A stretch of DNA of 64,000 nucleotides from Paraplanobispora takensis. GTDB lineage: Bacteria > Actinomycetota > Actinomycetes > Streptosporangiales > Streptosporangiaceae. The translations under genes were made by a program, and so were the position numbers. The notes beneath the pieces were generated by a model. The model was not told the origin of the DNA and made no database searches. It was given only the letters and a program-made list of their open reading frames with translations. Location: NCBI RefSeq assembly GCF_016863195.1, contig NZ_BOOK01000020.1, positions 62,001 to 126,000 of the forward strand. Reading direction: 5' to 3'. Below, piece by piece: positions 34,560 through 43,646 of this stretch. Every line of letters begins with the position of its first letter. Positions within the stretch are counted from its first letter, which is position 1.

Positions 34560-34777
34560 TGATGCCCTTCCGATCTCTGCCAGGTCACGGAAGATTAAAA
34601 CGTGTCAGGCCGCCGTACGCCATGCTTGACCGGATTTATCTGGGAATTTCGGAGCAGGCGTGGCGTGACGGCGCCGGTTCCCCTGGAATATTGCTAAAAC
34701 GTTTTGCTGGGGGATCGGCTCGGTGAGGCCGGGAAGCGGTGAGTTTCGAGAACCGGTGCCCCTGAGAGCCGGCGTCC
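34560..34777. promoter_or_regulatory. Promoter region of the GH51 gene with two operator candidates
   Basis: 218 bp without a gene. TTAAAACGTGTC (34595-34606) lies 36 bp before the GH51 start. The perfect palindrome AAAACGTTTT (34696-34705, within CTAAAACGTTTTGC) lies about 135 bp before it. Both resemble the sites near the LacI gene. Confidence 0.6.
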
Positions 34778-35824
34778 CTAGGAACTGGTGACCCTGGTGA
34801 TGCCGCCGGCGTAGCCGATGACGCGGGCGAGGTCGTGACTGCTCTTGGGCGGCACCGTGCCGGCGTACTGCTGCGTCTCCACAATGCGCACCTCCTTCTT
34901 GAGGGTCTTGCGGTGCTCCGCGCGCTGGTCCTCGGGCACCTTCGCCATGAGATCCGCGGAGGGATAGATCTTGGCCGACCAGGTCGTCGTCCTGATCAGC
35001 GAGTACATGATCAGTGCCCCGCCGTCCGCGGTGCGCAGCGCGTGCACCGGGTAGCCGGACGCGGCGAAGATCGAGTCGTAGCCGAGGCCGTTGCCCTTCT
35101 CCACCTCGCGCACGGAGATGATCTCCTTCGCGTGCGCGGTGGTGTGCGGGCCGTCGGCGATCAGCCCGGTGGCGAAGCCGGCCTGTCCCTCCTCGGCGGT
35201 GGTCGCGTGCAGCGGGGCCATCAGCCGCGGGCTGATCTGCACGGCGGAGTCGTCCTCGCCCAGGGCGGTGGCGTAACCCTCGGCGTCCTGGGCGATCTCC
35301 GGCGGCGCCGTGTCGAGCAGGGACATCGAGGAGATCTGCCACCCCTGCCCGGCCCGCACCACCGTCAGCAGGGCGGGGCGGGCCCGCCCCTCGGCGTCGC
35401 GGCGGTCGACGACCGCGGCGAACCAGGCGGGCCCCTGGCTCAGCCGGGGGACCAGCAGCCGCGGCTCGCCCCAGGTGTGGCGGGGGACGTCCTGCTTCAT
35501 GCGCGCGGCGCTGGCGAAGGCGGCCTGGGTCAGCGCGAGGTAACCGTCGCGGGCCTGCTTGAGCAGGTTGTTCTGGTCGGCGAGCCGCTGCGGGTCGGCC
35601 GCGCCCAGGACCGCGTCGGCGGCGAGGATGTCCTTCAGCGCCCTGGTCGCCTCGGCCGTCGTGACCTGCGGGCGGGCGGCGGAAGCGGGGGCGGTGGTCG
35701 CGCCGCTCGCCGCCGGGCTCCCGGCGGGGGCCGCCTCCCCGGCGGAGCAGGCCGTCGTCACCGCGGCCGCGGTGACCAGGGCGAGCGAGAGCGCGAGCAG
35801 ACCCCGTCGCCCTTGTCCCCGCAC
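34778..35824 (-). CDS. Uncharacterised lipoprotein/secreted protein
   Basis: A 348-residue protein of unknown function. From the chosen GTG start (35824, with GGGAGGCGAGC upstream) the N terminus reads as a basic start and a hydrophobic stretch, LLALSLALVTAAAV, ending TTAC, a weak lipobox. An Ala/Ser/Pro linker follows, then a folded domain with no motif I can name (segments RLLVPRLSQGPAWFAAVVDRR and VRAGQGWQISSMSLLD suggest a beta-rich, NTF2-like first half). It is divergent from prfB, with 113 bp between the starts. Confidence 0.7.
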   Translation of the reverse strand: MRGQGRRGLLALSLALVTAAAVTTACSAGEAAPAGSPAASGATTAPASAARPQVTTAEATRALKDILAADAVLGAADPQRLADQNNLLKQARDGYLALTQAAFASAARMKQDVPRHTWGEPRLLVPRLSQGPAWFAAVVDRRDAEGRARPALLTVVRAGQGWQISSMSLLDTAPPEIAQDAEGYATALGEDDSAVQISPRLMAPLHATTAEEGQAGFATGLIADGPHTTAHAKEIISVREVEKGNGLGYDSIFAASGYPVHALRTADGGALIMYSLIRTTTWSAKIYPSADLMAKVPEDQRAEHRKTLKKEVRIVETQQYAGTVPPKSSHDLARVIGYAGGITRVTSS

Positions 35825-35923
35825 GCTCGCCTCCCGATGGCGCCTCCCGCTGGTGCCCGTCGCGGCGACCAGCCTAGCCACGACCCGGGCCCGAGCCGTA
35901 CACAACGGGGGGCGGAGGTCGCG

Positions 35924-35929
35924 TACCCT
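35924..35929 (+). promoter_or_regulatory. -10 box of a likely leaderless prfB transcript
   Basis: TACCCT ends 8 nt before GTG 35938, and no Shine-Dalgarno sequence is visible. This matches the spacing of actinobacterial leaderless promoters, where transcription starts at the first base of the start codon. Confidence 0.55.
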
Positions 35930-35937
35930 TTACAGAC

Positions 35938-37056
<1,119 letters not shown>

Positions 37057-37077
37057 GACCCCCGCCGGGGCCCTCGG

Positions 37078-37103
37078 CCGGGAACCGGGCGGTGGGTTCC
37101 CGG
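37078..37103 (+). terminator. First hairpin after prfB
   Basis: CCGGGAACC (37078-37086) and GGTTCCCGG (37095-37103) form a 9-bp stem with an 8-nt loop, starting 22 bp after the prfB stop. Confidence 0.6.
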
Positions 37104-37119
37104 ACCCGCGGCCGGGAGC

Positions 37120-37144
37120 CACGGGGGCCGCTCAGGCCCCCGTG
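37120..37144. terminator. Second hairpin, overlapping the end of the small zinc-ribbon gene
   Basis: CACGGGGGCC (37120-37129) and GGCCCCCGTG (37135-37144) form a perfect 10-bp stem. The 5-nt loop, GCTCA, carries the stop codon of the oppositely transcribed 63-residue gene. Together with 37078-37103 it forms a double terminator for the convergent pair. Confidence 0.65.
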
Positions 37145-37323
37145 AGGTGCTTCAGGGCCAGGGTGAGGAAGAAGAGCACGATCAGCGCCAGGGAGACCAG
37201 GGCGGGGGTCATCCCGCCCAGACCGCCCTGGTGCATGCGGTCGCGGTTGGCCCGGCACAGGGGGCAGCGGCCCTCGGCGACGGGGTGTGCGCACCGCGCG
37301 CAGACCAGATCGTCACAGCTCAT
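37132..37323 (-). CDS. Small zinc-ribbon, single-pass membrane protein
   Basis: A 63-residue protein. The first half has two CxxC pairs (CARC and CPLC), so it probably binds one zinc ion. The second half is one membrane helix, MTPALVSLALIVLFFLTLALKHL. The start ATG 37323 has GAGG in front. Small proteins of this design sit between prfB and ftsE in other actinomycetes as I recall; the function is unknown. Confidence 0.75.
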   Translation of the reverse strand: MSCDDLVCARCAHPVAEGRCPLCRANRDRMHQGGLGGMTPALVSLALIVLFFLTLALKHLTGA

Positions 37324-37546
37324 GATGTCCTCGCCTTCGGAGACGTGACCACTTTATGCGGTCGTTACCGGGCGCCGAATCGTTTTGTTTCCGTTATGGA
37401 CCTTCCATGCCAGTCTTCCCCCTAGACTGGGCTCCGGCCAACGGGGGCCTCGATCAGGGTAAAGATCGGAGCCCTCCGGCCGGAGAGAGGCGGGAAGTGG
37501 TCCTCTGCCACCACCGCGACCGTCCTAACCCCTAGACTGACATGCC
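37324..37546. promoter_or_regulatory. ftsE upstream region with duplicated CCCCTAGACTG
   Basis: The 11-mer CCCCTAGACTG occurs at 37419-37429 and again at 37529-37539. The TAGACT of the downstream copy (37533-37538) is a good -10 box for ftsE, and the upstream copy may mark a second promoter or a duplicated element. No gene is visible here. Confidence 0.5.
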
Positions 37547-37561
37547 GTGATGCGCCCGTGA
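37547..37561 (+). CDS. Four-codon leader ORF whose stop overlaps the ftsE start
   Basis: GTG ATG CGC CCG TGA (peptide VMRP). It begins 8 nt after TAGACT, the leaderless spacing, and its TGA overlaps the ftsE GTG as GTGA. ftsE has no Shine-Dalgarno sequence, so terminating ribosomes may re-initiate on ftsE. This is inferred from spacing only. Confidence 0.4.
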
Positions 37562-38247
37562 TCCATTTTGATAATGTCACCAAGGTCTACGCGAACCAGA
37601 ACCGGCCCGCGTTGGACCACGTCAGCGTTGACGTCGACAAGGGCGAGTTCGTGTTCCTCGTCGGCCCTTCGGGGTCCGGGAAGTCGACCTTTCTCCGCCT
37701 GATCCTCAAGGAGGAGCGTCCCAACTCCGGGGCGATCCACGTGGCCGGCAAGGATCTCGCCCGACTGTCCAACTTCAAGGTGCCGCACCTGCGCCGCCGG
37801 ATCGGCTGCGTGTTCCAGGACTTCCGGCTCCTGCCGAACAAGAACGTGTACGAGAACGTCGCGTTCGCCCTTGAGGTCATCGGAAAGCCGCGGCGGTTCA
37901 TCCGCAAGGTCGTCCCCGAGGTCGTCGAGCTCGTCGGCCTGGAGGGCAAGGCCCACCGGATGCCCGACGAGCTGTCGGGCGGTGAGCAGCAGCGGGTCGC
38001 GATGGCCCGCGCCTTCGTCAACCGGCCGATGATCCTCCTCGCCGACGAGCCGACCGGGAACATCGACCCGGCGACGAGCATCGGCATCATGAAGGTGCTC
38101 GACCGCATCAACCGGACGGGCACCACCGTCGTCATGGCCACGCATGACGCGGCCATCGTCGACTCCATGCGCAAGCGCGTAGTGGAACTGGAGGACGGAA
38201 AGATCGTCCGAGACCAGTCGCGTGGCGTCTACGGCCAGGCGTACTGA
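37558..38247 (+). CDS. ftsE: Cell-division ATP-binding protein FtsE
   Basis: A 229-residue ABC ATPase. It has Walker [10 protein letters not shown], the Q-loop [18 protein letters not shown], signature LSGGEQQR, Walker [10 protein letters not shown] and the H-loop MATHD. With FtsX it forms the FtsEX complex, which couples ATP hydrolysis in the cytoplasm to activation of peptidoglycan hydrolases outside. The GTG start is supported by the family N terminus ([11 protein letters not shown]). ftsX follows after 30 bp with its own ribosome binding site. Confidence 0.97.
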   Translation: MIHFDNVTKVYANQNRPALDHVSVDVDKGEFVFLVGPSGSGKSTFLRLILKEERPNSGAIHVAGKDLARLSNFKVPHLRRRIGCVFQDFRLLPNKNVYENVAFALEVIGKPRRFIRKVVPEVVELVGLEGKAHRMPDELSGGEQQRVAMARAFVNRPMILLADEPTGNIDPATSIGIMKVLDRINRTGTTVVMATHDAAIVDSMRKRVVELEDGKIVRDQSRGVYGQAY

Positions 38248-38277
38248 ACCAGGACCGGCAAAAGCGACAGGAAGAGC

Positions 38278-39186
38278 ATGCGGGCAAACTTCATCTTCTC
38301 CGAGGTCTGGATCGGCCTCCGCCGTAACCTCACGATGACCATCGCGGTCATCGTGACGGTGGCGATCGGCATGGCGTTGCTGGGTATCGGTCTGATGATC
38401 AACTCTCAGATCTCCGGCATGAAGGACTACTGGGCGGACAAGGTCGAGGTCTCGGTCTTCCTGTGCAAGAAGAACGACCCGTTCCCGCAGTGCAAGGGCA
38501 CCGGCGGCGTCAACGAGCAGGAGCAGGCGGCACTCAGGGCGACCATCGAGGCGATGCCCGAGGTCCAGCAGGTGGAGTTCGAGGACGCGGCCAGCGCCTA
38601 TGAGAACTTCAAGGTGCAGAACGCCAACAACACCGTGCTGCTCTCGGCGATCCAGGTCGAGGACATGCCCGAGTCCTTCCGGGTCAAGCTCAAGGACCCC
38701 AACAGCTACGGGTCGGTGATCGAGGAGCTCAAGGGCGCCCCCGGGGTCTCCAACGTGATCAACCAGAAGGAGATCCTGGAGAAGTTCTTCGGGCTGCTGG
38801 AGAAGCTCCGCTGGTTCGCCCTCATGATCGCCGGCTTCCTGGTCATCGCGGCCACCCTGCTGATCGGCAACACGGTCCGGCTGTCGGCGTACAACCGCCG
38901 GCGCGAGACGGGCATCATGCGCCTGGTCGGCGCCTCCAACCTCTACATCCAGCTGCCGTTCGTGATGGAGGGCGTCATCGCCGGTCTGATCGGCGGTGTG
39001 GTGGCGGCGGTCCTGCTGATCGTCACCAAGGTCTTCCTCTTCGACGGCGTGCAGATCTACCTCGCCAACAACAGTCAGCTCAGCTGGGAGACCGTCGCCT
39101 CGGTGATCAGCCTCACCATGGTCGTCGGCGTCCTGATCTGTGTGCTCGCCTCGTTCGTCACGCTCCGCCGTTACCTGCGTGTGTGA
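38278..39186 (+). CDS. ftsX: Cell-division membrane protein FtsX
   Basis: A 302-residue protein with the FtsX topology. One N-terminal helix ([23 protein letters not shown]) is followed by an extracellular domain with two Cys ([15 protein letters not shown], probably a disulphide) that contacts the hydrolase, then three C-terminal helices and the FtsX permease-like segment [27 protein letters not shown] precedes ATG 38278. Confidence 0.97.
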   Translation: MRANFIFSEVWIGLRRNLTMTIAVIVTVAIGMALLGIGLMINSQISGMKDYWADKVEVSVFLCKKNDPFPQCKGTGGVNEQEQAALRATIEAMPEVQQVEFEDAASAYENFKVQNANNTVLLSAIQVEDMPESFRVKLKDPNSYGSVIEELKGAPGVSNVINQKEILEKFFGLLEKLRWFALMIAGFLVIAATLLIGNTVRLSAYNRRRETGIMRLVGASNLYIQLPFVMEGVIAGLIGGVVAAVLLIVTKVFLFDGVQIYLANNSQLSWETVASVISLTMVVGVLICVLASFVTLRRYLRV

Positions 39187-39196
39187 GGCGTCCCGG

Positions 39197-39202
39197 TAGG
39201 CT
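39197..39202 (+). promoter_or_regulatory. -10 box of a likely leaderless smpB transcript
   Basis: TAGGCT ends 7 nt before ATG 39210, with no Shine-Dalgarno sequence between. smpB therefore probably has its own start point, in addition to read-through from ftsX. Confidence 0.55.
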
Positions 39203-39209
39203 CCAAGGC

Positions 39210-39677
39210 ATGCCACGTGAGACCGGGCGGAAGGTCGTCGCCCAGAACAAGCGTGCCCGGCACGACTATCACATCGAGGACACCTACGAGGCCGGCCTCG
39301 TGCTGCAGGGCACCGAAGTCAAGTCACTGCGCCTCGGCCGCGCCTCCCTCGTCGACGGGTACGCCACGCTCAAGGACGGCGAGGCGTGGTTGATCAACAT
39401 CCACATCCCCGAGTACACCATGGGGACGTGGACCAACCACGCGGCGCGGCGCACGCGCAAGCTGCTCCTGCACCGCAAGGAGATCGAGAAGCTGGCCGCC
39501 AAGACGAAGGAGGGCGGCCTCACCCTGGTCCCGCTGTCGCTCTACTTCAAGGACGGCAAGGCCAAGGTGGAAATCGCCCTGGCCAAGGGTAAGAAAGACT
39601 GGGACAAGCGGCAGAGCCTGGCCGAGAAGCAGGCCAAGCGGGAGATCGCCCGCGAAATCAGGCACCGGAACAGATGA
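39210..39677 (+). CDS. smpB: SsrA-binding protein SmpB
   Basis: A 155-residue protein required for trans-translation. It binds tmRNA and brings it to stalled ribosomes. The family signature is [20 protein letters not shown] and [19 protein letters not shown]; the basic C-terminal tail that enters the empty mRNA channel is [13 protein letters not shown]. Its partner ssrA lies about 2.3 kb downstream. The stop overlaps the next start (ATGA). Confidence 0.97.
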   Translation: MPRETGRKVVAQNKRARHDYHIEDTYEAGLVLQGTEVKSLRLGRASLVDGYATLKDGEAWLINIHIPEYTMGTWTNHAARRTRKLLLHRKEIEKLAAKTKEGGLTLVPLSLYFKDGKAKVEIALAKGKKDWDKRQSLAEKQAKREIAREIRHRNR

Positions 39678-41563
39678 CCGTGATGGGCAGACCCCGCAGG
39701 ACCGTCTCCGCCGCCCTCGCGCTGGCGGTGATGGTCCCCACGCTCTCCGCGTGCTTCGAGGAGCCCTCGGCCCACGAGGCGGTCCGCGACTTCCTGGTCG
39801 GCTGGCAGACCGGTGACTACGTCACGGCGGCCCGGCGCACCGACGGCGACGAGAAGACGGTGAGCAAGGCGCTGGAGGACGCCAGGATCCAGCTCGACGC
39901 GGCCTCGTTCCGGTTCGCGGTCAAGGGGATCAAGAGCGAGGGCGGGGAGGCCCAGGCCGACTTCGCGGCCGAGGTCGACCTGGGGGAGAACAACCCCCTG
40001 TGGGAGTACGACGGCAAGCTCCCCCTCCACCTGGTGGACGGGCGCTGGAAGGTGCGCTGGTCGCCCAGCGTGCTCCACCCCCGGCTGCGCGAGGGCCAGC
40101 GCTTCGCGGTGGACGTCGACCCTGAGAGCCGCCACCCGATCGTCGACTACACCGGTGACGCGCTGCAGGAGCTCGCCAGCCTGCACGTGGCCAGCGTCAT
40201 CCCGGCCAAGCTGGAGGATCCGGCCAGGCTCTGCGAGCAGCTGTCCAAGGTGACGGGCTTCCCCAAGGACCGGCTGCTGAGCCGGATCCTGTCGGCCAGT
40301 CCCAGCAAGCAGGTGCCGCTGGTCACCTTCGGGCCCGCCAGGTTCGCCAAGCTCCGCCCGCAGCTGGAGGCCATCGAGGGTCTGCAGTTCTCGCCGCAGA
40401 AGCAGGCGGTCGCGCCCGCCTCGCCCGAGCAGATCGTCGGCACGGTCACCGCCGTCACGCCGAAGACCGAGCAGCAGCTCGGCGGCCCGCAGCGCGCCGG
40501 TGACACGGTGGGCAACGACGGCCTGCAGCGGGCCTACCAGGAGTACCTGACGGGCTCGACCAAGACCAGCGTGATCACCGTGGATCTCAAGACGCTGGAG
40601 GAGGCCGAGGAACTCGCCACCTGGCGGCCCGGCCGCGCCGCCGCGCCGGTGCAGACCACGCTCGACCGGCACGCCCAGAAGGCCGCCGACTCGGCGCTGG
40701 CCGGGGGCTACCGCGGCATGCTGGTCGCGGTGCAGGCCTCGACCGGAAACGTGCTGGCCGTGGGCAGCACCAAGGAGTACAACCAGGAGACGGACGCCCT
40801 CGCCGGGCAGTTCCCCGCCGGGACCGCCTTCTCGATCATCTCCGTCGAGGCGCTGCTCAAGGCGCAGGTGGACCTCAAGCAGAAGCTCGCCTGCCCGCAG
40901 GACCGGACCGTGGGCGGGGCCAGGTTCCACCACTCCGGCCCGCCGGCCGGCAGCGCGCCCACCCTCCAGGGCAACTTCGCCAACGGCTGCGTGACCGCGC
41001 TGGCCTCGCTCGCCCGCCGGATCGACCCGGCCGTGCTGCAGGCCGGCGCCACCGAGTTCGGCATCGGCTCGGGGTGGACCCTGCCGCTGAAGTCCTTCAG
41101 CGGCTCGATGCAGCCGCTGAAGAACGACGCGGCCGTGGCCCGCGCGCTCGCCGGGCAGAACGTCTCGGTCAGCCCGCTGTCGATGGCCCTGGTGGCCGGG
41201 GCGGTCGCCTCGGGCACCTGGCGGCCGCCGGTCCTGGTCACCGCCCCCAAGCTCTCGGACCTGTCGGCCGAGGCCGAGCCGCCCAAGGTCGTGCCCCCGG
41301 TCGAGCTCGACGAGAAGACCGTGACCACCCTGCGCGCCCTCATGCGCACCGGGGTGACCTCGGGCTCCGCCCGGACCGCGGCCGCCCCGGGCGACCCGGT
41401 GCACGGCATCACCGCCGCCGCGTCGCGGGACCGCAAGCCGCTGGCCTGGTTCGTGGGCTGGCAGGGGGACGTGGCGGTGGCCGTGCTCGTGGACGGCTCC
41501 GACTCCACCGCCGGAGCGACCGTCGCCGGCCGGTTCTTCCAGAACCTGCGTGACGGGATGTGA
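39674..41563 (+). CDS. Catalytically degenerate penicillin-binding-protein-like lipoprotein
   Basis: A 629-residue protein with the layout of class B penicillin-binding proteins of the MecA/PBP2a type. It has a lipoprotein signal (VPTLSAC, C27), an NTF2-like MecA_N domain (about 30-145), a dimerisation domain and a transpeptidase-like domain (about 340-629). The SxxK site, normally STFK, reads T384-A-F-S387, so both the catalytic Ser and Lys are gone. The SxN region reads [10 protein letters not shown], and the KTG box reads GITAAAS (from about 578). It should not acylate beta-lactams or cross-link peptidoglycan, so a scaffold or regulatory role is likelier. It is coupled to smpB by a 4-nt overlap. 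Confidence 0.82.
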   Translation: MTVMGRPRRTVSAALALAVMVPTLSACFEEPSAHEAVRDFLVGWQTGDYVTAARRTDGDEKTVSKALEDARIQLDAASFRFAVKGIKSEGGEAQADFAAEVDLGENNPLWEYDGKLPLHLVDGRWKVRWSPSVLHPRLREGQRFAVDVDPESRHPIVDYTGDALQELASLHVASVIPAKLEDPARLCEQLSKVTGFPKDRLLSRILSASPSKQVPLVTFGPARFAKLRPQLEAIEGLQFSPQKQAVAPASPEQIVGTVTAVTPKTEQQLGGPQRAGDTVGNDGLQRAYQEYLTGSTKTSVITVDLKTLEEAEELATWRPGRAAAPVQTTLDRHAQKAADSALAGGYRGMLVAVQASTGNVLAVGSTKEYNQETDALAGQFPAGTAFSIISVEALLKAQVDLKQKLACPQDRTVGGARFHHSGPPAGSAPTLQGNFANGCVTALASLARRIDPAVLQAGATEFGIGSGWTLPLKSFSGSMQPLKNDAAVARALAGQNVSVSPLSMALVAGAVASGTWRPPVLVTAPKLSDLSAEAEPPKVVPPVELDEKTVTTLRALMRTGVTSGSARTAAAPGDPVHGITAAASRDRKPLAWFVGWQGDVAVAVLVDGSDSTAGATVAGRFFQNLRDGM

Positions 41564-41954
41564 CCTCGTGAGAAATTTTCATGACTCCGAGCAACCATCG
41601 GGCACCTGATCGGCGTCTTCCTAAGTGACTGAGCACCGCTCGGGGGGTTGCGGGCTCAGTCGCCGTGATGAGATCAGGGCTTCATCTCGGGGGAAGCCCT
41701 GCCGTCCGGACCGGCTCGACCCTGCCGGTCGGCCCCGGGGGACGCGTGCGTGACGCCGCGCCCCCGGGGCTTCGGCGTTTCCGCGGAGCTTCCGGGCCCG
41801 CGGAGCTGCGGGGCCCGGGGTCCGCAGGACCGCGGGAGTTCCGGGTTTCCTCACCTCCCGGCCCGCCGGGCGGGAATTGAGTTGGCGCCGGAGTCGTTGT
41901 AACCGGTATCTTCGGATCGCCCGGCCCTTCGGGGGCGGGTTGACAACTCAACAG
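41564..41954. other. Intergenic region between the PBP-like gene and ssrA
   Basis: 391 bp without a believable gene. It holds hairpins that may end the upstream transcript: GACTGAGC/GCTCAGTC (41627-41634 and 41654-41661) and CAGGGCTT/AAGCCCTG (41675-41682 and 41694-41701). A very GC-rich stretch follows. The ssrA promoter should lie in the last ~70 bp, where TTGTAACC (41897-41904) and TATCTT (41911-41916) occur, but the spacing between these is not ideal. Confidence 0.4.
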
Positions 41955-42338
41955 GGGGGTGACTGGTTTCGACTTTGGCTTTGCAAGTCAGGGGAAGCGG
42001 GTCGGGGACTGCGGACATAACCCCGTCAACACTGTGACCGCGACCAATAAGTGCCAATAAGAAGCACTCCGAGGTTAGCCAGGGTTCCCTGGCCCTCGCC
42101 GCCTAAGCAGCGAGGAACCTCTGCCGGCCCGGGAGCGCCTCCGGCCCGGATCCGGCATCGCTAGGAGGCTCAACCGCGAGACCCGGCCACGGGGTCGAGC
42201 GGGAAATCTAACAGTGGCTGAGCCCGTCGGCGTCTTGCCTGTGTGATCGCCGGGGCTGAGAAAAGCACAGCAGGCTGCACCCGGAGAAGCCCTGGTTTGG
42301 AGTTGAAGGACGCGGGTTCGATTCCCGCCACCTCCACC
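41955..42338 (+). ncRNA. ssrA: Transfer-messenger RNA (tmRNA)
   Basis: The 5' end GGGGGTG followed by ACTGGTTTCGAC and the 3' end GCGGGTTCGATTCCCGC then CACCTCC form the tRNA-like domain; the 7-bp acceptor stem pairs completely (one G-U). The tag reading frame starts at GCC 42053 and ends at TAA 42104-42106, encoding ANKKHSEVSQGSLALAA, which ends in the ALAA degron recognised by Clp proteases. The final CCA is not fully encoded (ACCC), so the 3' end is given to the CC. It rescues ribosomes stalled on broken mRNA, together with SmpB encoded upstream. Confidence 0.95.
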
Positions 42339-42400
42339 CAAGTCGCGTCACTCGGACACCGCTCACCGAGAGCGGTGCCGAGGAGCGCGCACCCCCTGTG

Positions 42401-42430
42401 AACGGCGGTGCCTGTCAAGGCACCGCCGTT
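42401..42430 (+). terminator. Strong terminator after ssrA
   Basis: AACGGCGGTGCC (42401-42412) and GGCACCGCCGTT (42419-42430) form a perfect 12-bp stem with a 6-nt loop, followed by GTCGT. A smaller hairpin, ACCGCTC/GAGCGGT, precedes it near 42360-42376. Confidence 0.85.
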
Positions 42431-42516
42431 GTCGTCTGCGGCCCCGTGGACGTGCGAGCACGTGCCGGAGCCGGTGGCTCAGGCGGCGCCGTCCGCCGCT
42501 CGCCCCTCCCTCGGGT

Positions 42517-42972
42517 TCAAAGCGTGATCCAGGTGGTCAGCACGTTCAGGCCGCCGGGGGTGCGGCAGTGCAGGCGGAAGGGCTCGGCGGGAATGGGCTG
42601 GATGGTGAAGAAGCCCACCTTGTCGGTGGTCCTCACGGCGTCCTGGCCCGACCTCTCCTGGACGTGGACCTCCGCCTCCTGCGGGGGGACCAGCTGCCCC
42701 AGCAACTGCAGCCCGGTCACCTCGAGCTCGATGGTCAGCCCCGCGGAGACGAAGGTGAGAGTGCGCAGTGAGGCCGGCTCGGCCCGCGTCAGGGACTGGG
42801 GCTCCGCGCTGAGGTGGGAGTCGTGCACGAGCTGGGCGAGCTCGATGTCGATGTCGTCCATCGTGAACGCCGCCCGGGCCGCCGCGACGAACTCGGGCGG
42901 TACGTCCTTGGCGGCGGCCAGCGCCACCGCCAGCCGGGCCAGCAGTTCCTCGTCGCTCCAGACCTCAGCCAT
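42517..42972 (-). CDS. Small accessory protein of the sigma/protease/CHAT module
   Basis: A 151-residue protein that I cannot assign to a named family. The N-terminal ~50 residues are helical and acidic (WSDEELLARLAVALAAAKDV, FTMDDIDIELAQL). The rest is beta-rich (LRTLTFVSAGLTIELEVTGL, VGFFTIQPIPAEPFRLHC) and looks like a small carboxypeptidase-regulatory or Ig-like sandwich. ATG 42972, with AGGAG 9 nt upstream, overlaps the sigma gene's end by 8 nt, so the two are made together. This is the usual position for an anti-sigma or sigma-modulating protein; that role is inference. GTG 42981 is an alternative start. Confidence 0.72.
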   Translation of the reverse strand: MAEVWSDEELLARLAVALAAAKDVPPEFVAAARAAFTMDDIDIELAQLVHDSHLSAEPQSLTRAEPASLRTLTFVSAGLTIELEVTGLQLLGQLVPPQEAEVHVQERSGQDAVRTTDKVGFFTIQPIPAEPFRLHCRTPGGLNVLTTWITL

Positions 42973-43555
42973 ATTGCTCACTCCTGGAGCTCTCGGTGGT
43001 CATCAACGCGACCAGAGCGGGATTGGCTCGTAGTTTCTCCAGGCAGCGGGCGCGTGTCGGGCCGATGCTGCCGATCGACATCCCCAGCCGGGTGCTGATC
43101 TCCTCGTACGGCACGCCCTCGATGCGAAGGAGCAGGATCCGCTGGCACGTGGAGGAGAGCTCCGCGAACGCGGCGCGCAGGGTCGCGTTCCGCTCGGCGG
43201 CCTCCAGCTCCTGCTCGATCAGCTTGGACTCGTCGTCCGGGGTCATCTCGAAGTCCAGGGGTTGCTCGGTGCCCTCTTGTCTGCGTCTTGCCCGGAATAC
43301 GCGAGAGCATTCGTGCTTGGTGGTCGTGGCGAGCCAGCCGGGCAGGGCCGCCGGCTCGCGCAGGGCCTTCAGCTGCCCCACGGCGCGCAACCACACGTTC
43401 TGCGCCACGTCGTCGATGTCGGAGCGGGCCAGCCCGTAACGGCGGCAGATCGACCAGACGAGTGGCGCGTACCGATCGACCAGTTCGTTCCACGCGTCCT
43501 GGTCACCCTCGCGGGCACGGATGACCAGGGCGGTGACCGCGGGAGCGTCCGTCAT
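42965..43555 (-). CDS. ECF-type sigma factor
   Basis: A 196-residue sigma-70 family protein with only regions 2 and 4. Region 2 has WNELVDRYAPLVWSICRRYGL and DIDDVAQNVWLRAV. Region 4 has LSSTCQRILLLRIEGVPYEEI followed by the recognition helix SIGSIGPTRARCLEKL. The start ATG 43555 has a strong GGAGGAGG upstream. It lies between the subtilase gene (upstream, 91 bp away) and the small accessory gene (8-bp overlap), all on the same strand, and opposite the TPR-CHAT gene. A hairpin at 43582-43608 precedes it. Confidence 0.9.
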   Translation of the reverse strand: MTDAPAVTALVIRAREGDQDAWNELVDRYAPLVWSICRRYGLARSDIDDVAQNVWLRAVGQLKALREPAALPGWLATTTKHECSRVFRARRRQEGTEQPLDFEMTPDDESKLIEQELEAAERNATLRAAFAELSSTCQRILLLRIEGVPYEEISTRLGMSIGSIGPTRARCLEKLRANPALVALMTTESSRSEQYG

Positions 43556-43581
43556 TGACGCCTCCTCCCACCTGTCGTGGG

Positions 43582-43608
43582 GATGGCGCCGGGGCGACCG
43601 GCGCCATC
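43582..43608 (-). promoter_or_regulatory. Perfect 11-bp hairpin between the subtilase and sigma genes
   Basis: GATGGCGCCGG (43582-43592) and CCGGCGCCATC (43598-43608) pair fully around a 5-nt loop. It ends 26 bp before the sigma start and 38 bp after the subtilase stop. It could be an attenuator that sets the ratio of protease to sigma factor, a processing site, or an operator. Confidence 0.6.
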
Positions 43609-43646
43609 AGTCAATCTATGGAGCGCGGGTCCTCAGGTCACGCGGG

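Noticed and set aside
42296-42338. A separate tRNA gene suggested by the T-arm GGGTTCGATTCCC
   Set aside because: It is the 3' tRNA-like half of tmRNA; the matching acceptor strand is at 41955-41961 and there is no anticodon arm.
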